This document shows, one piece after another, positions 21,539 to 30,409 of a DNA stretch of 64,000 nt. Position 1 is the first letter of the stretch, and every line of letters starts with the position of its first letter. Origin of the DNA: Kocuria rosea subsp. polaris (GTDB lineage Bacteria; Actinomycetota; Actinomycetes; Actinomycetales; Micrococcaceae); assembly GCF_001483755.1 (NCBI RefSeq), contig NZ_LQBK01000033.1, positions 72,771 to 136,770 on the forward strand, written 5' to 3'. Position numbers and translations under genes: made by a program. The notes beneath the pieces are model-generated. The model was given only the letters and a program-made list of their open reading frames with translations, was not told where the DNA came from and searched no databases.

Positions 21539-21615
21539 AGGCGGCGGTACCCTGGGGGCCGTGCGCCCCGGTCCCGGCCGGGACGCCCTCGACCTTCCCT
21601 CCTCTAGGAGCACGA

Positions 21616-24600
21616 GTGTTTCTCCTCGCCCGCGCATCGATGGCCAACCGAGCCCTGATCGTGCTCATCACGCTGTTCGTGGCCCTCTTCGGGGTGCTCA
21701 GCATGCGCTCCATGAAGCAGGAGCTCATCCCGTCCCTGGAGATCCCCGCCATCAGCGTGGTCTCGGCGATGCCCGGGGCGTCCGCGGAGGTCGTCGACGA
21801 GCAGGTGGGCCGGCCCCTCGAGCGGGCGCTCAACATCGTGGAGGGCCTGGAGAGCTCGACGTCCACCTCGCGCGGCGGGCTCTCCAACATCCAGCTCGGC
21901 TTCGAGTACGGCACCGACCTGGACCGGGCCCGGAACCAGGTGGAGCGGGCGATCTCCAACGTGCGCACGCAGCTGCCCGACGACGTCGAGCCCACCGCGT
22001 TCGCCGGCTCCGTGGCGGACTTCCCCATCGTGTTCCTGGCCGTCTCCTCCGACGAGGAGCTCAGCCCGCTCGCGGCCGACCTGGAACGGCTGACGGTCCC
22101 GGACCTGCAGCAGATCGAGGGCGTGCGCTCCGCCGAGGTGAGCGGCGCCCCCGATCAGGTGGTCTCGATCCTGCCGGACCGGGCGGACCTCGCCCGGGCC
22201 GGCGCCACGCCCGCCGACATCCGCACGGCCCTGGAGGAGAGCGGCGGCCTGGTGCCCGTGGGCACCGTGGACGACGGCGCCACGACCCTGCCCGTCCAGG
22301 CCGGCTCCCCCCTCGACTCCCTCGAGGCCGTGGAGAGAGTCCCGCTGCCCCTCCCGGAGGACGCGCCCGAGGGCGCCGAGCCCACCACCGTCGGCGCCGT
22401 GGCCACCGTGGAGCTCACCGAGCAGGAGCAGACCTCGATCACCCGCACCAACGGGGAGCCGACCCTCGCCCTGTCCGTGACCAAGACCCCGGACGGGGAC
22501 ACCGTGGGGATCTCGCAGGCCGTCGAGGAGATGATCCCGGAGCTCGAGGAGGACCTCGGCAACGGCGCCGAGATCACCGCGGTCTTCGACCAGGCCCCCT
22601 ACATCGAGCAGTCGATCGAGGACCTCACGGTCGAGGGCCTGCTCGGGCTCGCGTTCGCCGTGCTCGTCATCCTGGTGTTCCTCGCGTCGCTGCGCTCCAC
22701 GCTGGTCACGGCGATCTCCATCCCCCTGTCCCTGCTCGCCACGTTCATCGGGATCAACGCCCTGGGCTACTCGCTGAACCTGCTGACCCTGGCGGCGATC
22801 ACCCTGTCCGTGGGACGGGTCGTGGACGACTCCATCGTGGTGATCGAGAACATCAAGCGCCACTACGGGACGGTGGACCTGCGCACCGACCCCGCGAACG
22901 CGAAGCGCCGGGCCATCCTCACCGCCGTGCGCGAGGTCGCGGGGGCGATCACCGCCTCCACCCTCATCACGGTGGCGGTGTTCGTGCCCATCGCGTTCGT
23001 CGGCGACGTGACCGGCGAGCTGTTCCGCCCGTTCGCGCTGACCACGACCATCGCGCTGCTGTCCTCGCTCGTGGTGTCCCTGACCATCGTGCCCGTCCTC
23101 GCGTACTGGTTCCTGCGGGACCCCCGGCTGGCCCGGCGCGGCCGGCCGGCGGACCGCGCCGCCCCCTGGGCCGCCCCGACCGCGAGCGGCACCGCGGCCG
23201 GGGCGCCCACGCGGCTGGCGCAGGGCTACCTGCCGGTCCTGCGCGGCACGCAGCGCCACCCGTGGGCCACCCTCGCGGTGAGCGTCCTGGTCCTGGGCGG
23301 GACGGCCGCCCTGCTGCCCGTGCTGCCGACCAACCTGCTCGGGGACACGGGGCAGAACACCATGACGATCGAGCAGGACCTGCCGCCCGGCACCGCGCTC
23401 GCGGTGACCTCCGAGCAGGCGAGCCGCACCGAGGAGGTGCTCGACTGGACCGAGGGCATCGAGGACGTGCAGGTCACCATGGGCCCCGGCAGCGGCTTCT
23501 CCGCGTTCCTGCCCGGCAGCGGCACCAACAGCGCCACGTTCTCCGTGACGACGGACGCCGGGGTGGACCAGGAACGGCTGCGCCGCACCGTCGGCGAGCG
23601 CCTGGACCGGCTGGACGGCGCCGGGGAGTTCTCGGTGCAGGGCGCCCAGGGCTTCACCAGCAACGACGTCGAGATCTCCGTCACCGGCACGGACCAGCCG
23701 ACGCTCGCGGAGGCCGACGAGGCCGTGGTCCGGGCCATGCGCGAGCTCGGCTCCGCCGGGCAGGTCACGAGCAACCTGGCCGCGACCCAGCCCACCGTCG
23801 TCGTCACCGTCGACCGGGCGGCCGCCGCCGCGCGCGGACTGAGCGAGGAGCAGGTCACGGGGGCCCTCGCCGGCACCGTGAACCCCCTCCCGGCCGGGTC
23901 CATCGACCTGGACGCCGACTCGGTGGCCGTGACCATCGGCGAGGGCCGCGCCGTCGAGGACGTCGGGGCGCTGCGGGCCCTGCCGGTGCCGGCGGCGGGC
24001 GGGTCCGTCCGGCTCGACGAGCTGGCCGAGGTCGAGGAGGCGCTCACGGTCGAGACCATCACGTCCAGCAACGACCAGCGCACCGCCACCGTGGCCGTCA
24101 CCCCCGCCGGCGACGACCTCGGCGCCACCAGCGCCGAGGTCCGGGAGGCGCTCGCGGACCTCGACCTGCCGCAGGGCGCCTCCGCCGAGCTGGGCGGGGC
24201 CGCCACGGAGCAGGAGACCACGTTCCGGCAGCTGGGGCTCGCCGTGCTGGCCGCGATCGCGATCGTCTACGTGGTGCTGGTGGCCACCTTCAAGTCGCTC
24301 GTCCAGCCGCTGATCCTGCTGATCTCGATCCCCTTCGCCGCCACGGGCGCGGTCCTCGCGCTGCTGGCCTCCGGGGTGCCGCTGGGCCTCGCGTCGCTGG
24401 TCGGGGTGCTGATGCTCGTGGGCATCGTGGTGACCAACGCGGTGGTGCTGATCGACCTGATCAACCAGTACCGGGGCGGCGGGCACCGGATGGTCCTCGA
24501 GGAGGCCATCGAGAAGGGGGCGACCCGCCGGCTGCGCCCCATCGTGATGACGGCCCTGGCGACCATCCTGGCGATGACGCCCATGGCGCTGGGGATCACG

Positions 24601-24807
24601 GGCCAGGGCAGCTTCATCTCCCAGCCGCTGGCCGTGGTGGTGATCGGCGGGCTGATCTCCTCCACCCTGCTGACCCTGGTGCTCGTGCCGGTGCTGTACC
24701 GGCTCGTCGAGGCGCGCAAGGAGGCGAGGCACCGTCGCCGGGAGGAGCGGATCGCGGCGCTGACCGGGTCCGGGGCGGGAGCGGCTCGTCCGCAGCGCGG
24801 AGCGTGA
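21616..24807 (+). CDS. RND-family efflux transporter (AcrB/AcrD/AcrF superfamily)
   Basis: A 1063-residue inner-membrane proton antiporter of the RND superfamily. The layout is TM1 (about residues 8-30), a large periplasmic-type loop, a cluster of helices from about 335 with VVDDSIVVIEN near residue 402 in the position of the proton-relay aspartates, a second loop, and a C-terminal cluster with FKSLVQPLILLISIPFA and LVGIVVTNAVVLIDL. GTG 21616 is preceded by AGGAGCACGA. The gene is alone: no membrane-fusion protein or outer-membrane channel is present, as expected in a monoderm. Substrate unknown; a marR gene follows in the same direction 226 bases later. Confidence 0.9.
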   Translation: MFLLARASMANRALIVLITLFVALFGVLSMRSMKQELIPSLEIPAISVVSAMPGASAEVVDEQVGRPLERALNIVEGLESSTSTSRGGLSNIQLGFEYGTDLDRARNQVERAISNVRTQLPDDVEPTAFAGSVADFPIVFLAVSSDEELSPLAADLERLTVPDLQQIEGVRSAEVSGAPDQVVSILPDRADLARAGATPADIRTALEESGGLVPVGTVDDGATTLPVQAGSPLDSLEAVERVPLPLPEDAPEGAEPTTVGAVATVELTEQEQTSITRTNGEPTLALSVTKTPDGDTVGISQAVEEMIPELEEDLGNGAEITAVFDQAPYIEQSIEDLTVEGLLGLAFAVLVILVFLASLRSTLVTAISIPLSLLATFIGINALGYSLNLLTLAAITLSVGRVVDDSIVVIENIKRHYGTVDLRTDPANAKRRAILTAVREVAGAITASTLITVAVFVPIAFVGDVTGELFRPFALTTTIALLSSLVVSLTIVPVLAYWFLRDPRLARRGRPADRAAPWAAPTASGTAAGAPTRLAQGYLPVLRGTQRHPWATLAVSVLVLGGTAALLPVLPTNLLGDTGQNTMTIEQDLPPGTALAVTSEQASRTEEVLDWTEGIEDVQVTMGPGSGFSAFLPGSGTNSATFSVTTDAGVDQERLRRTVGERLDRLDGAGEFSVQGAQGFTSNDVEISVTGTDQPTLAEADEAVVRAMRELGSAGQVTSNLAATQPTVVVTVDRAAAAARGLSEEQVTGALAGTVNPLPAGSIDLDADSVAVTIGEGRAVEDVGALRALPVPAAGGSVRLDELAEVEEALTVETITSSNDQRTATVAVTPAGDDLGATSAEVREALADLDLPQGASAELGGAATEQETTFRQLGLAVLAAIAIVYVVLVATFKSLVQPLILLISIPFAATGAVLALLASGVPLGLASLVGVLMLVGIVVTNAVVLIDLINQYRGGGHRMVLEEAIEKGATRRLRPIVMTALATILAMTPMALGITGQGSFISQPLAVVVIGGLISSTLLTLVLVPVLYRLVEARKEARHRRREERIAALTGSGAGAARPQRGA

Positions 24808-25033
24808 CACCGGTCACCGTGCGCTCTTTCGTGGACGTTTGCAATAGAAAATACCTGCGGCCGCCTCGGCCCCGGCTGCGCAGGGGAGCGCCGCGCGCTA
24901 TCATTCCCGCAGGTCACACCGGCAATGGGTCTCCTCCCGCGGCCGGCGCCCCCGGCAGACCGGCGCAGCGTCCCCCGAAAGGGGGGACACCGGGGCGCCG
25001 GACGCCGATGTAACCGGGTCGTAGCATTAACGT
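24808..25033 (+). other. Structured region upstream of the second marR gene
   Basis: This 226-base gap holds an AT-rich patch (24838-24856), a GTGAC-ACCG-GTCAC palindrome at 24805-24818, a -10-like TATCAT (24899-24904), and a hairpin GTCCCCC/GGGGGAC at 24970-24988 around a GAAAG loop. A second -10-like TAGCAT (25022-25027) ends 6 bases before the marR GTG. The stretch 24911-25020 could be a transcribed leader or small RNA; I matched it to no known riboswitch. Confidence 0.35.
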
Positions 25034-25492
25034 GTGCCCCGCAGAGAAACAGATCGTGTGCAGAACAGCGCCGACGCCTGGGAGGCCCTCTTCAGGGCCC
25101 AGGTGACGGTCATGCGGCGCCTCCAGCGCCAACCCGAGTTCGCGGAGCTGTCCGCCCGCGAGTACGACGTCCTGTTCAACCTCTCCCGCTCCGACGAGGC
25201 CGGCATGCGCCTCAACGAGCTCAACGAGTACGTGCTGCTCACCCAGTCCAGCCTCAGCCGGATGCTCGAGCGCCTCGAGCTCAAGGGGCTGGTGCACCGC
25301 TGGCAGGACCCGCAGGACCTGCGGGGGCTGCGCATCCGGCTGACCGACCGGGGCCGGCAGATGCAGGTGCAGATCGCCGAGCAGTTCCGGGTGCACGTGC
25401 ACGAGCTGATGTCCGCGGGCCTGGACCCGGAGGAGCTGCGCATCCTCACCCGTCTCGCCGACCGCCTGCGGGACGCCGTCAACGACCTGTGA
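25034..25492 (+). CDS. MarR family transcriptional regulator
   Basis: A 152-residue MarR-type repressor. The helix-turn-helix covers about residues 58-80 (RLNELNEYVLLTQSSLSRMLERL), followed by a wing containing DPQDLRGLRIRLTDRG, where the usual DRR is DLR. The GTG at 25034 is supported by TAGCAT 6 bases upstream and the absence of a ribosome site; a GTG eight codons later is an alternative. It follows the RND exporter in the same direction and may regulate it through the 19-bp tandem repeats, though this is inference. Its 3' end overlaps the convergent transglutaminase-like gene by 14 bases. Confidence 0.85.
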   Translation: MPRRETDRVQNSADAWEALFRAQVTVMRRLQRQPEFAELSAREYDVLFNLSRSDEAGMRLNELNEYVLLTQSSLSRMLERLELKGLVHRWQDPQDLRGLRIRLTDRGRQMQVQIAEQFRVHVHELMSAGLDPEELRILTRLADRLRDAVNDL

Positions 25493-26333
25493 CGCCGGGC
25501 CCTCGGCCGCCCGGCAGCGGGAGCACGACCCTGGCCTCCGGGTCCTCGGTCCCGGGCGCGGAGGACTCCGCGGACACCCGCATCTCCCCCAGGGTGATCT
25601 CGCCCCCGAGGGTGGTCAGGAACGCCGTCTCGGACGCGTCCGCGCCCGTGGCGATGCGCACGAACTCCGTGCGCGGCGCGAGGCCCGTGGCGTCGAGGAC
25701 GTACCAGGTCCCGTCGTGCCACGCCTCGACCACCGCGTGGAAGTCCATGGGGGACAGCCCCGGCGCGTAGACCGACACGAGCCGCGCCGGGACCCCGAGA
25801 CCCCGGAGCAGGGTGATGAGCAGGTGCGCGTAGTCCCGGCAGACGCCCCGCCGGGTGAGGAAGGTGTGCACGGCGGTGTCGGTGGCCGTCGAGGACCCGG
25901 CCACGTAGTCCAGGTGCTCGTGCACCCAGTCCCGCACCCGCTGGAGCGTCCCGTAGCCGCCGCCCCGGGCCCCGGGGAAGAGGGCGTCCGCGGTGCCGGC
26001 CATCTCGTCGAACGGGCAGAACCGGCTCGGGCGGGTGTAGCGGACGAAGTCCACGCTCTCCGCCGGCGGCGGGGAGCCCGCGCCGCCGTCCAGCTCCAGG
26101 GCGTAGGACACCGTGCACTGCGTGCCGCCCGGCACCCGGGCCAGGTGCAGCCGGGTGCCGTGCAGGTCCTCCGCCTCCTCCAGCTCGGCCTCGACCCCGT
26201 CGACGCGCAGGCTCAGCCGCTCGGCGGGACGGCCGCCGCCGGCGCGGGCGGCCGCGACGGAGAGCACCGCCAGGTGGTCGGTCTCTGCCGCGAAGGCGAC
26301 CTCCGCCGAGACGGTGCGCCGGGTGGTGGGCAC
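25479..26333 (-). CDS. Transglutaminase-like domain protein
   Basis: A 284-residue protein of the bacterial transglutaminase-like family. After an N-terminal beta domain (about 1-110) comes the papain-like fold with Cys in RRGVCRDYAHLLITLLR (near 167), His in FHAVVEAW and Asp in YVLDATG, so the catalytic triad is complete. Relatives act as peptidases or cross-linkers and the substrate is not known. The GTG at 26333 has AGGAGG 6-7 bases upstream. No signal peptide, so cytosolic. It diverges from the BrkB-like gene. Confidence 0.85.
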   Translation of the reverse strand: MPTTRRTVSAEVAFAAETDHLAVLSVAAARAGGGRPAERLSLRVDGVEAELEEAEDLHGTRLHLARVPGGTQCTVSYALELDGGAGSPPPAESVDFVRYTRPSRFCPFDEMAGTADALFPGARGGGYGTLQRVRDWVHEHLDYVAGSSTATDTAVHTFLTRRGVCRDYAHLLITLLRGLGVPARLVSVYAPGLSPMDFHAVVEAWHDGTWYVLDATGLAPRTEFVRIATGADASETAFLTTLGGEITLGEMRVSAESSAPGTEDPEARVVLPLPGGRGPGVTGR

Positions 26334-26501
26334 GGAGGGCCTCCTGGTGTGCTGGACTGTGCGGCGGACCGGCGGCCCACCTCGTCCATTGTCGCCCACC
26401 GGCATGATCGTCAGTACACTGATGCACGAGACATCCCCCACACGCCGCCGCCGGCCGGGGTCCGCGCACCGCACCCGGCGGCCGACCGCGAAGGACGCAG
26501 C

Positions 26502-27665
26502 ATGGCCCAGGACACCACCCAGGACAGCCGCTCCAAGGAGCGCACCGCCCCGGAGCCCGAGGACTCCCGCAAGCCGGACAGCCCCACCGAGATCAGCAAG
26601 CCCTCGTGGGGCTACGTCTTCAAGCGCGCGGCCTCCGAGTTCTCCAAGGACGACTGCACCGACCTCGCCGCGTCGCTGACGTACTTCGCGGTGCTCTCCC
26701 TCTTCCCGGCGCTGCTGGCCATCGTCTCCCTGCTCGGCGTGTTCGGCCAGGGAGAGGCCACCACCCGGGCGATCACGGACTTCCTCGGTCAGTACGCACC
26801 GGCCGAGCTCGTGACCCTGCTCGAGGGCCCCATCAACAACCTCACCACCAGCACGGGCGCCGGGCTCGCACTGTTCACCGGTCTGCTCGGCGCCCTGTGG
26901 ACCGCCTCCGGCTACACGGGGGCCTTCGGCCGCGCCATGAACCGCATCTACGAGGTCGAGGAGGGCCGGCCCGTCTGGAAGCTCCGGCCGATGAACATCC
27001 TCGTGACGCTGATGCTGGTCCTCATCGTGGTCCTGATCATGCTCATGGTGCTGCTGTCCGGCGGCATCGCCCAGTGGGTGGGCGACCTCGTGGGCCTCGG
27101 CAGCACGGCCGTGACGGTGTGGAACATCGCCAAGTGGCCGGTCGTCGTGGCCTTCGCGATCGTGCTCATCGCGGTGCTCTACTACTTCACCCCCAACGTG
27201 CAGCAGCCGAAGTTCCGCTGGATCAGCATGGGCTCGATCGTCGCGCTGCTGGTGGCGGCCCTGGCGGCCGCGGCGTTCACCTGGTACGTGATCAACTTCG
27301 CCACCTACAACGCGACCTACGGCATCATCGGCTCCGTCATCATCCTGCTGCTCGGCCTGTGGATCATCAACAACGTGCTCCTGCTGGGCGCGGAGATCGA
27401 CGCCGAGGTCGAGCGCGGCCGCCAGCTGCAGGGCGGGATCAAGGCCGAGGAGACCATCCAGCTCCCGCCGCGCGACACCCGGCAGGTCGACAAGAAGGAG
27501 AAGAAGGAGGAGAAGCTCGTCGACCAGGGCCGCAAGCTGCGCCTGGAGCACGAGCACCTCGACTACTCCTCCGGCGACTCCGACAAGAGCTCCGACAAGA
27601 GCTCCGACGAGAGCTCCGGCCAGGACGCGGACCGGGACTCCCGCACGGCCTCCGGCAGGAGCTGA
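26502..27665 (+). CDS. YihY/BrkB family inner membrane protein
   Basis: A 387-residue YihY/virulence factor BrkB family protein. A polar N-terminus (1-45) is followed by SKDDCTDLAASLTYFAVLSLFPALLA, the family signature near residues 48-75, and about six membrane segments to residue 305. The last 80 residues are highly charged: a KKEKKEEK stretch (about 329-336) and then Ser/Asp-rich SSDKSSDKSSDESS repeats near the C-terminus. The family is common but its biochemical role is not settled; it was once wrongly called RNase BN. AAGGACG lies 6 bases before ATG 26502. Confidence 0.85.
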   Translation: MAQDTTQDSRSKERTAPEPEDSRKPDSPTEISKPSWGYVFKRAASEFSKDDCTDLAASLTYFAVLSLFPALLAIVSLLGVFGQGEATTRAITDFLGQYAPAELVTLLEGPINNLTTSTGAGLALFTGLLGALWTASGYTGAFGRAMNRIYEVEEGRPVWKLRPMNILVTLMLVLIVVLIMLMVLLSGGIAQWVGDLVGLGSTAVTVWNIAKWPVVVAFAIVLIAVLYYFTPNVQQPKFRWISMGSIVALLVAALAAAAFTWYVINFATYNATYGIIGSVIILLLGLWIINNVLLLGAEIDAEVERGRQLQGGIKAEETIQLPPRDTRQVDKKEKKEEKLVDQGRKLRLEHEHLDYSSGDSDKSSDKSSDESSGQDADRDSRTASGRS

Positions 27666-27696
27666 GGACCGTCTCCGGATCCGGGCGACCGGCTCC

Positions 27697-28452
27697 ATGG
27701 AGCTCCTGGAGCTCGGCGGGGACCCCGGCGGCGAGCCCGTGGTGCTGATCCACGGGCTCGCCGCCTCGGCGTGCTCGGGATGGGTGCGCACCGGCTGGGT
27801 GCGCGCCCTCGGGCGCGCGGGCTTCCGTGCCCTCGGGGTTGACCTGCCCGGACACGGGCGGAACGCCCTGCCCGCGCCGCCGGGCACCACGCGCACCGGG
27901 CTCGTCGACCGGATCGGCGAGCTCGTCCGCGGGCTGGACGCCGCCCGCCCCGTGCCCCTGGTGGGCTACTCCCTGGGTGCCCAGCTGGCGTGGTCGGCGG
28001 CCGCCCGCAGCCCGGGGATCGGCGCCCTGGTGCTGGGCGGTCTCGGCCCGGTGGACCGGCTCCCGGAGCTCGGGCGCGCCCTCGCCCACGACGGCGCGGT
28101 GGACCCGTCCGCGCGCGAGCTCGCGGCCGCCCTCGCCGCGACCGGCGACGCGGGCGACCGCGGGCGCGCCGAGCGCTGGTCCGCGTTCGCGCGGCAGACC
28201 GGGGCCGAGCCCTTCGCCCCGGCGGCCGGGGTGCCCGCCCAGCCCCTGCTGCTGTTCGCCGGCGGCCGTGACCCCTGGGCGGACCCGGCGGCGATGGCCC
28301 GGCTCCGTGCCCCGGGGCGGGCCTCCACCGAGCTGCTCGTGGTGCCGGAGCGCGACCACGTCGACGTCCTCACGTCGCGGGCGGCGCGGGAGGGCGCCGC
28401 CGCGTTCCTCCGCCGCTGCTCCCTCCCGCGCGCCTGCGGCGACCTTCCCTAG
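27697..28452 (+). CDS. Alpha/beta hydrolase
   Basis: A 251-residue alpha/beta-hydrolase fold protein. The oxyanion-hole segment is [10 protein letters not shown] (about 15-24), the nucleophile elbow is GYSLG near residues 90-94, the acid is Asp in [10 protein letters not shown] and the histidine is in ERDHVDV near the C-terminus. The catalytic triad is therefore complete, but the substrate cannot be told. It lies 31 bases after the BrkB-like gene and 59 before mscR, so it may be cotranscribed with either. No convincing ribosome site was seen before ATG 27697. Confidence 0.82.
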   Translation: MELLELGGDPGGEPVVLIHGLAASACSGWVRTGWVRALGRAGFRALGVDLPGHGRNALPAPPGTTRTGLVDRIGELVRGLDAARPVPLVGYSLGAQLAWSAAARSPGIGALVLGGLGPVDRLPELGRALAHDGAVDPSARELAAALAATGDAGDRGRAERWSAFARQTGAEPFAPAAGVPAQPLLLFAGGRDPWADPAAMARLRAPGRASTELLVVPERDHVDVLTSRAAREGAAAFLRRCSLPRACGDLP

Positions 28453-28511
28453 ACTGGGGAGCGGTGTTCCGGACCGGAACCGTCACGTCGTCCGAAGGAG
28501 AGGTCACACTC

Positions 28512-29609
28512 ATGCACGAGGTCAGAGCCGTCGTCGTCACGGCGAAGAACGCACCAGCCACCCTCGAGACGATCCTCGTCCCGGACCCGGGACCCGGGGA
28601 GGCGCTCGTGGACGTGGTCACGTGCGGGGTCTGCCAGACGGACCTGCACTACAAGCAGGGCGCGGTGGGCGACGAGTACCCCTATCTGCTGGGCCACGAG
28701 GCCTCCGGCGTGGTCGCCGCGGTCGGCGAGGGCGTGACCGAGATCGCCGTCGGGGACAAGGTCATCCTGAACTGGCGGGCGGTGTGCGGCGAGTGCCGGG
28801 CCTGCCGCAAGGGCGAGCCCTGGTACTGCTTCGCCACCCACAACGCCACCCAGAAGATGACCCTGGCCGACGGCACCGAGCTCTCCCCCGCCCTGGGCAT
28901 CGGCGCGTTCGCCGAGAAGACCCTGGTGGCCGCCGGGCAGTGCACCAAGATCGAGGGCGAGCTCGAGGACCACCAGTACGCCGCCGTCGGGCTGCTCGGC
29001 TGCGGGGTGATGGCCGGCATCGGCGCCGTCCTCAACACCGGGGCCGTCCAGCGCGGGGAGTCCGTGGCCGTGATCGGCTGCGGGGGCGTCGGCACCGCCG
29101 CGATCGCCGGGGCCGCCCTGGCCGGGGCCACCACGATCGTCGCCGTGGACCTCGACGACGAGAAGCTGGCCACCGCGCAGAAGTTCGGCGCCACCCACAC
29201 CGTCAACTCCCGGAACTCCGACCCGGTGGAGGCGATCCGGGAGCTCACCGGCGGGTTCGGCGCCGACGTCGTGGTCGACGCGGTGGGCATCGCGCCGACC
29301 TTCCAGCAGGCCTTCGAGGCCCGCGACCTCGCCGGGCGGATGGTCCTGGTCGGGGTGCCCGATCCGGGGACCACGTGGGAGATCCCGCTGGACCAGGTCT
29401 TCGGCCGGGGCGGTTCGATCAAGTCCGCGTGGTACGGCGACACCCTGCCGTCGAGGGACTTCCCGATGCTGGTGGACCAGTACCGGCTGGGCCGGCTGGA
29501 CCTGGACGGGTTCGTCACCGAGCGCATCGGGATCGAGGACGTCGAGCCCGCGTTCGAGAAGATGACCGCCGGCAAGGTCCTGCGCTCCGTCGTGGAGATC
29601 GGACGATGA
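28512..29609 (+). CDS. mscR: S-(hydroxymethyl)mycothiol dehydrogenase
   Basis: A 365-residue zinc alcohol dehydrogenase that oxidises the formaldehyde-mycothiol adduct to S-formylmycothiol with NAD. The catalytic-zinc residues are Cys41 (CGVCQTD) and His62-Glu63; the structural zinc is held by Cys92, 95, 98 and 106. The NAD motif is [15 protein letters not shown]. High similarity of the whole layout to the mycobacterial MscR type supports mycothiol as cofactor. AAGGAG lies about 11 bases before ATG 28512. The stop overlaps the next start as ATGA, so the two genes are translationally coupled. Confidence 0.92.
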   Translation: MHEVRAVVVTAKNAPATLETILVPDPGPGEALVDVVTCGVCQTDLHYKQGAVGDEYPYLLGHEASGVVAAVGEGVTEIAVGDKVILNWRAVCGECRACRKGEPWYCFATHNATQKMTLADGTELSPALGIGAFAEKTLVAAGQCTKIEGELEDHQYAAVGLLGCGVMAGIGAVLNTGAVQRGESVAVIGCGGVGTAAIAGAALAGATTIVAVDLDDEKLATAQKFGATHTVNSRNSDPVEAIRELTGGFGADVVVDAVGIAPTFQQAFEARDLAGRMVLVGVPDPGTTWEIPLDQVFGRGGSIKSAWYGDTLPSRDFPMLVDQYRLGRLDLDGFVTERIGIEDVEPAFEKMTAGKVLRSVVEIGR

Positions 29610-30346
29610 GCCCCGTCGACGGCCACGACGGCGAGGCGCTGCCCGACCGGGAGCGCGCCCACCCCGCGGACCACGGCGCCGTCCCGGCCCGGCGGTCCGC
29701 CGGCGCCGGCCGGGCCCGCATCGACCACCTGGTCACCGCCGGGACGTTCTCCCTCGACGGAGGGACCTGGGAGGTCGAGAACAACGTGTGGATCGTGGGC
29801 GACGACGACGAGTGCGTCGTGATCGACCCGGCCCACGACCCCCGGGCCGTGGTGGAGGCCGTCGCCGGGCGGACGGTGACCGCCGTCCTGCTCACCCACG
29901 GCCACGACGACCACATCCGGTCCGTCAAGGAGGTGGCGGGCCAGGTGGGCGGCAGGATCCACCTGCACCCGGAGGACACGGTGCTGTGGGAGCAGGTCTA
30001 TCCGGCCACGCCCTTCGACGCCGGGATCGCCGACGGTCAGGAGTTCTCCGTGGCCGGGACGACGCTGACCGCGCTGCACACCCCGGGCCACTCGCCCGGC
30101 TCGGTGTGCTTCTGGGCCCCGGAGCTGGGCGAGAACGGGGTGCTGTTCTCCGGGGACACGCTCTTCCAGGGCGGCCCCGGCGCCACGGGCCGGTCCTGGT
30201 CGGACTTCCCCACGATCATCGCCTCCATCCGCGACCGGCTGCTCGTCCTGCCGGAGTCGGCGGAGGTGCTCACCGGCCACGGGGACGCCACCACGATCGG
30301 TGCGGAGGCGCCCCACCTGCAGGAGTGGGTCGACCGGGGCCACTGA
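29606..30346 (+). CDS. MBL-fold hydrolase coupled to mscR
   Basis: A 246-residue metallo-beta-lactamase-fold protein with HGHDDH at residues 98-103, a further metal ligand in HTPGHSPGS, and SGDTLF. Its start overlaps the mscR stop by 4 bases. In mycobacteria the gene beside mscR encodes a similar protein, so it is likely to hydrolyse S-formylmycothiol or a related thioester; that is inferred from gene order and from glyoxalase II-like relatives. The first 36 residues are not part of the fold; an internal start is possible but the overlap favours 29606. Confidence 0.85.
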   Translation: MSPVDGHDGEALPDRERAHPADHGAVPARRSAGAGRARIDHLVTAGTFSLDGGTWEVENNVWIVGDDDECVVIDPAHDPRAVVEAVAGRTVTAVLLTHGHDDHIRSVKEVAGQVGGRIHLHPEDTVLWEQVYPATPFDAGIADGQEFSVAGTTLTALHTPGHSPGSVCFWAPELGENGVLFSGDTLFQGGPGATGRSWSDFPTIIASIRDRLLVLPESAEVLTGHGDATTIGAEAPHLQEWVDRGH

Positions 30347-30375
30347 CCGGTCCGCCGGCACCCGCCGGGCCCAGG

Positions 30376-30402
30376 GCCCGCCGGGCCCAGGGCCCGGCGG
30401 GC
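30376..30402. terminator. Bidirectional terminator between the MBL-fold and MFS genes
   Basis: Perfect 12-bp arms (GCCCGCCGGGCC and complement) around CAG, lying between two convergent genes. Confidence 0.65.
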
Positions 30403-30409
30403 GCCGCGC

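Noticed and set aside
20004-25013. Very long plus-strand reading frame of 1669 codons across mqo and the RND gene
   Set aside because: It is an out-of-frame shadow of mqo and the RND gene, Arg/Pro/Gly-rich and without any domain; GC-rich DNA gives such frames on its own.
24911-25020. Known riboswitch upstream of the second marR gene
   Set aside because: I compared the conserved cores I know (c-di-AMP, cobalamin, TPP, ZTP, guanidine) and none fits. I keep it only as an unexplained structured region.
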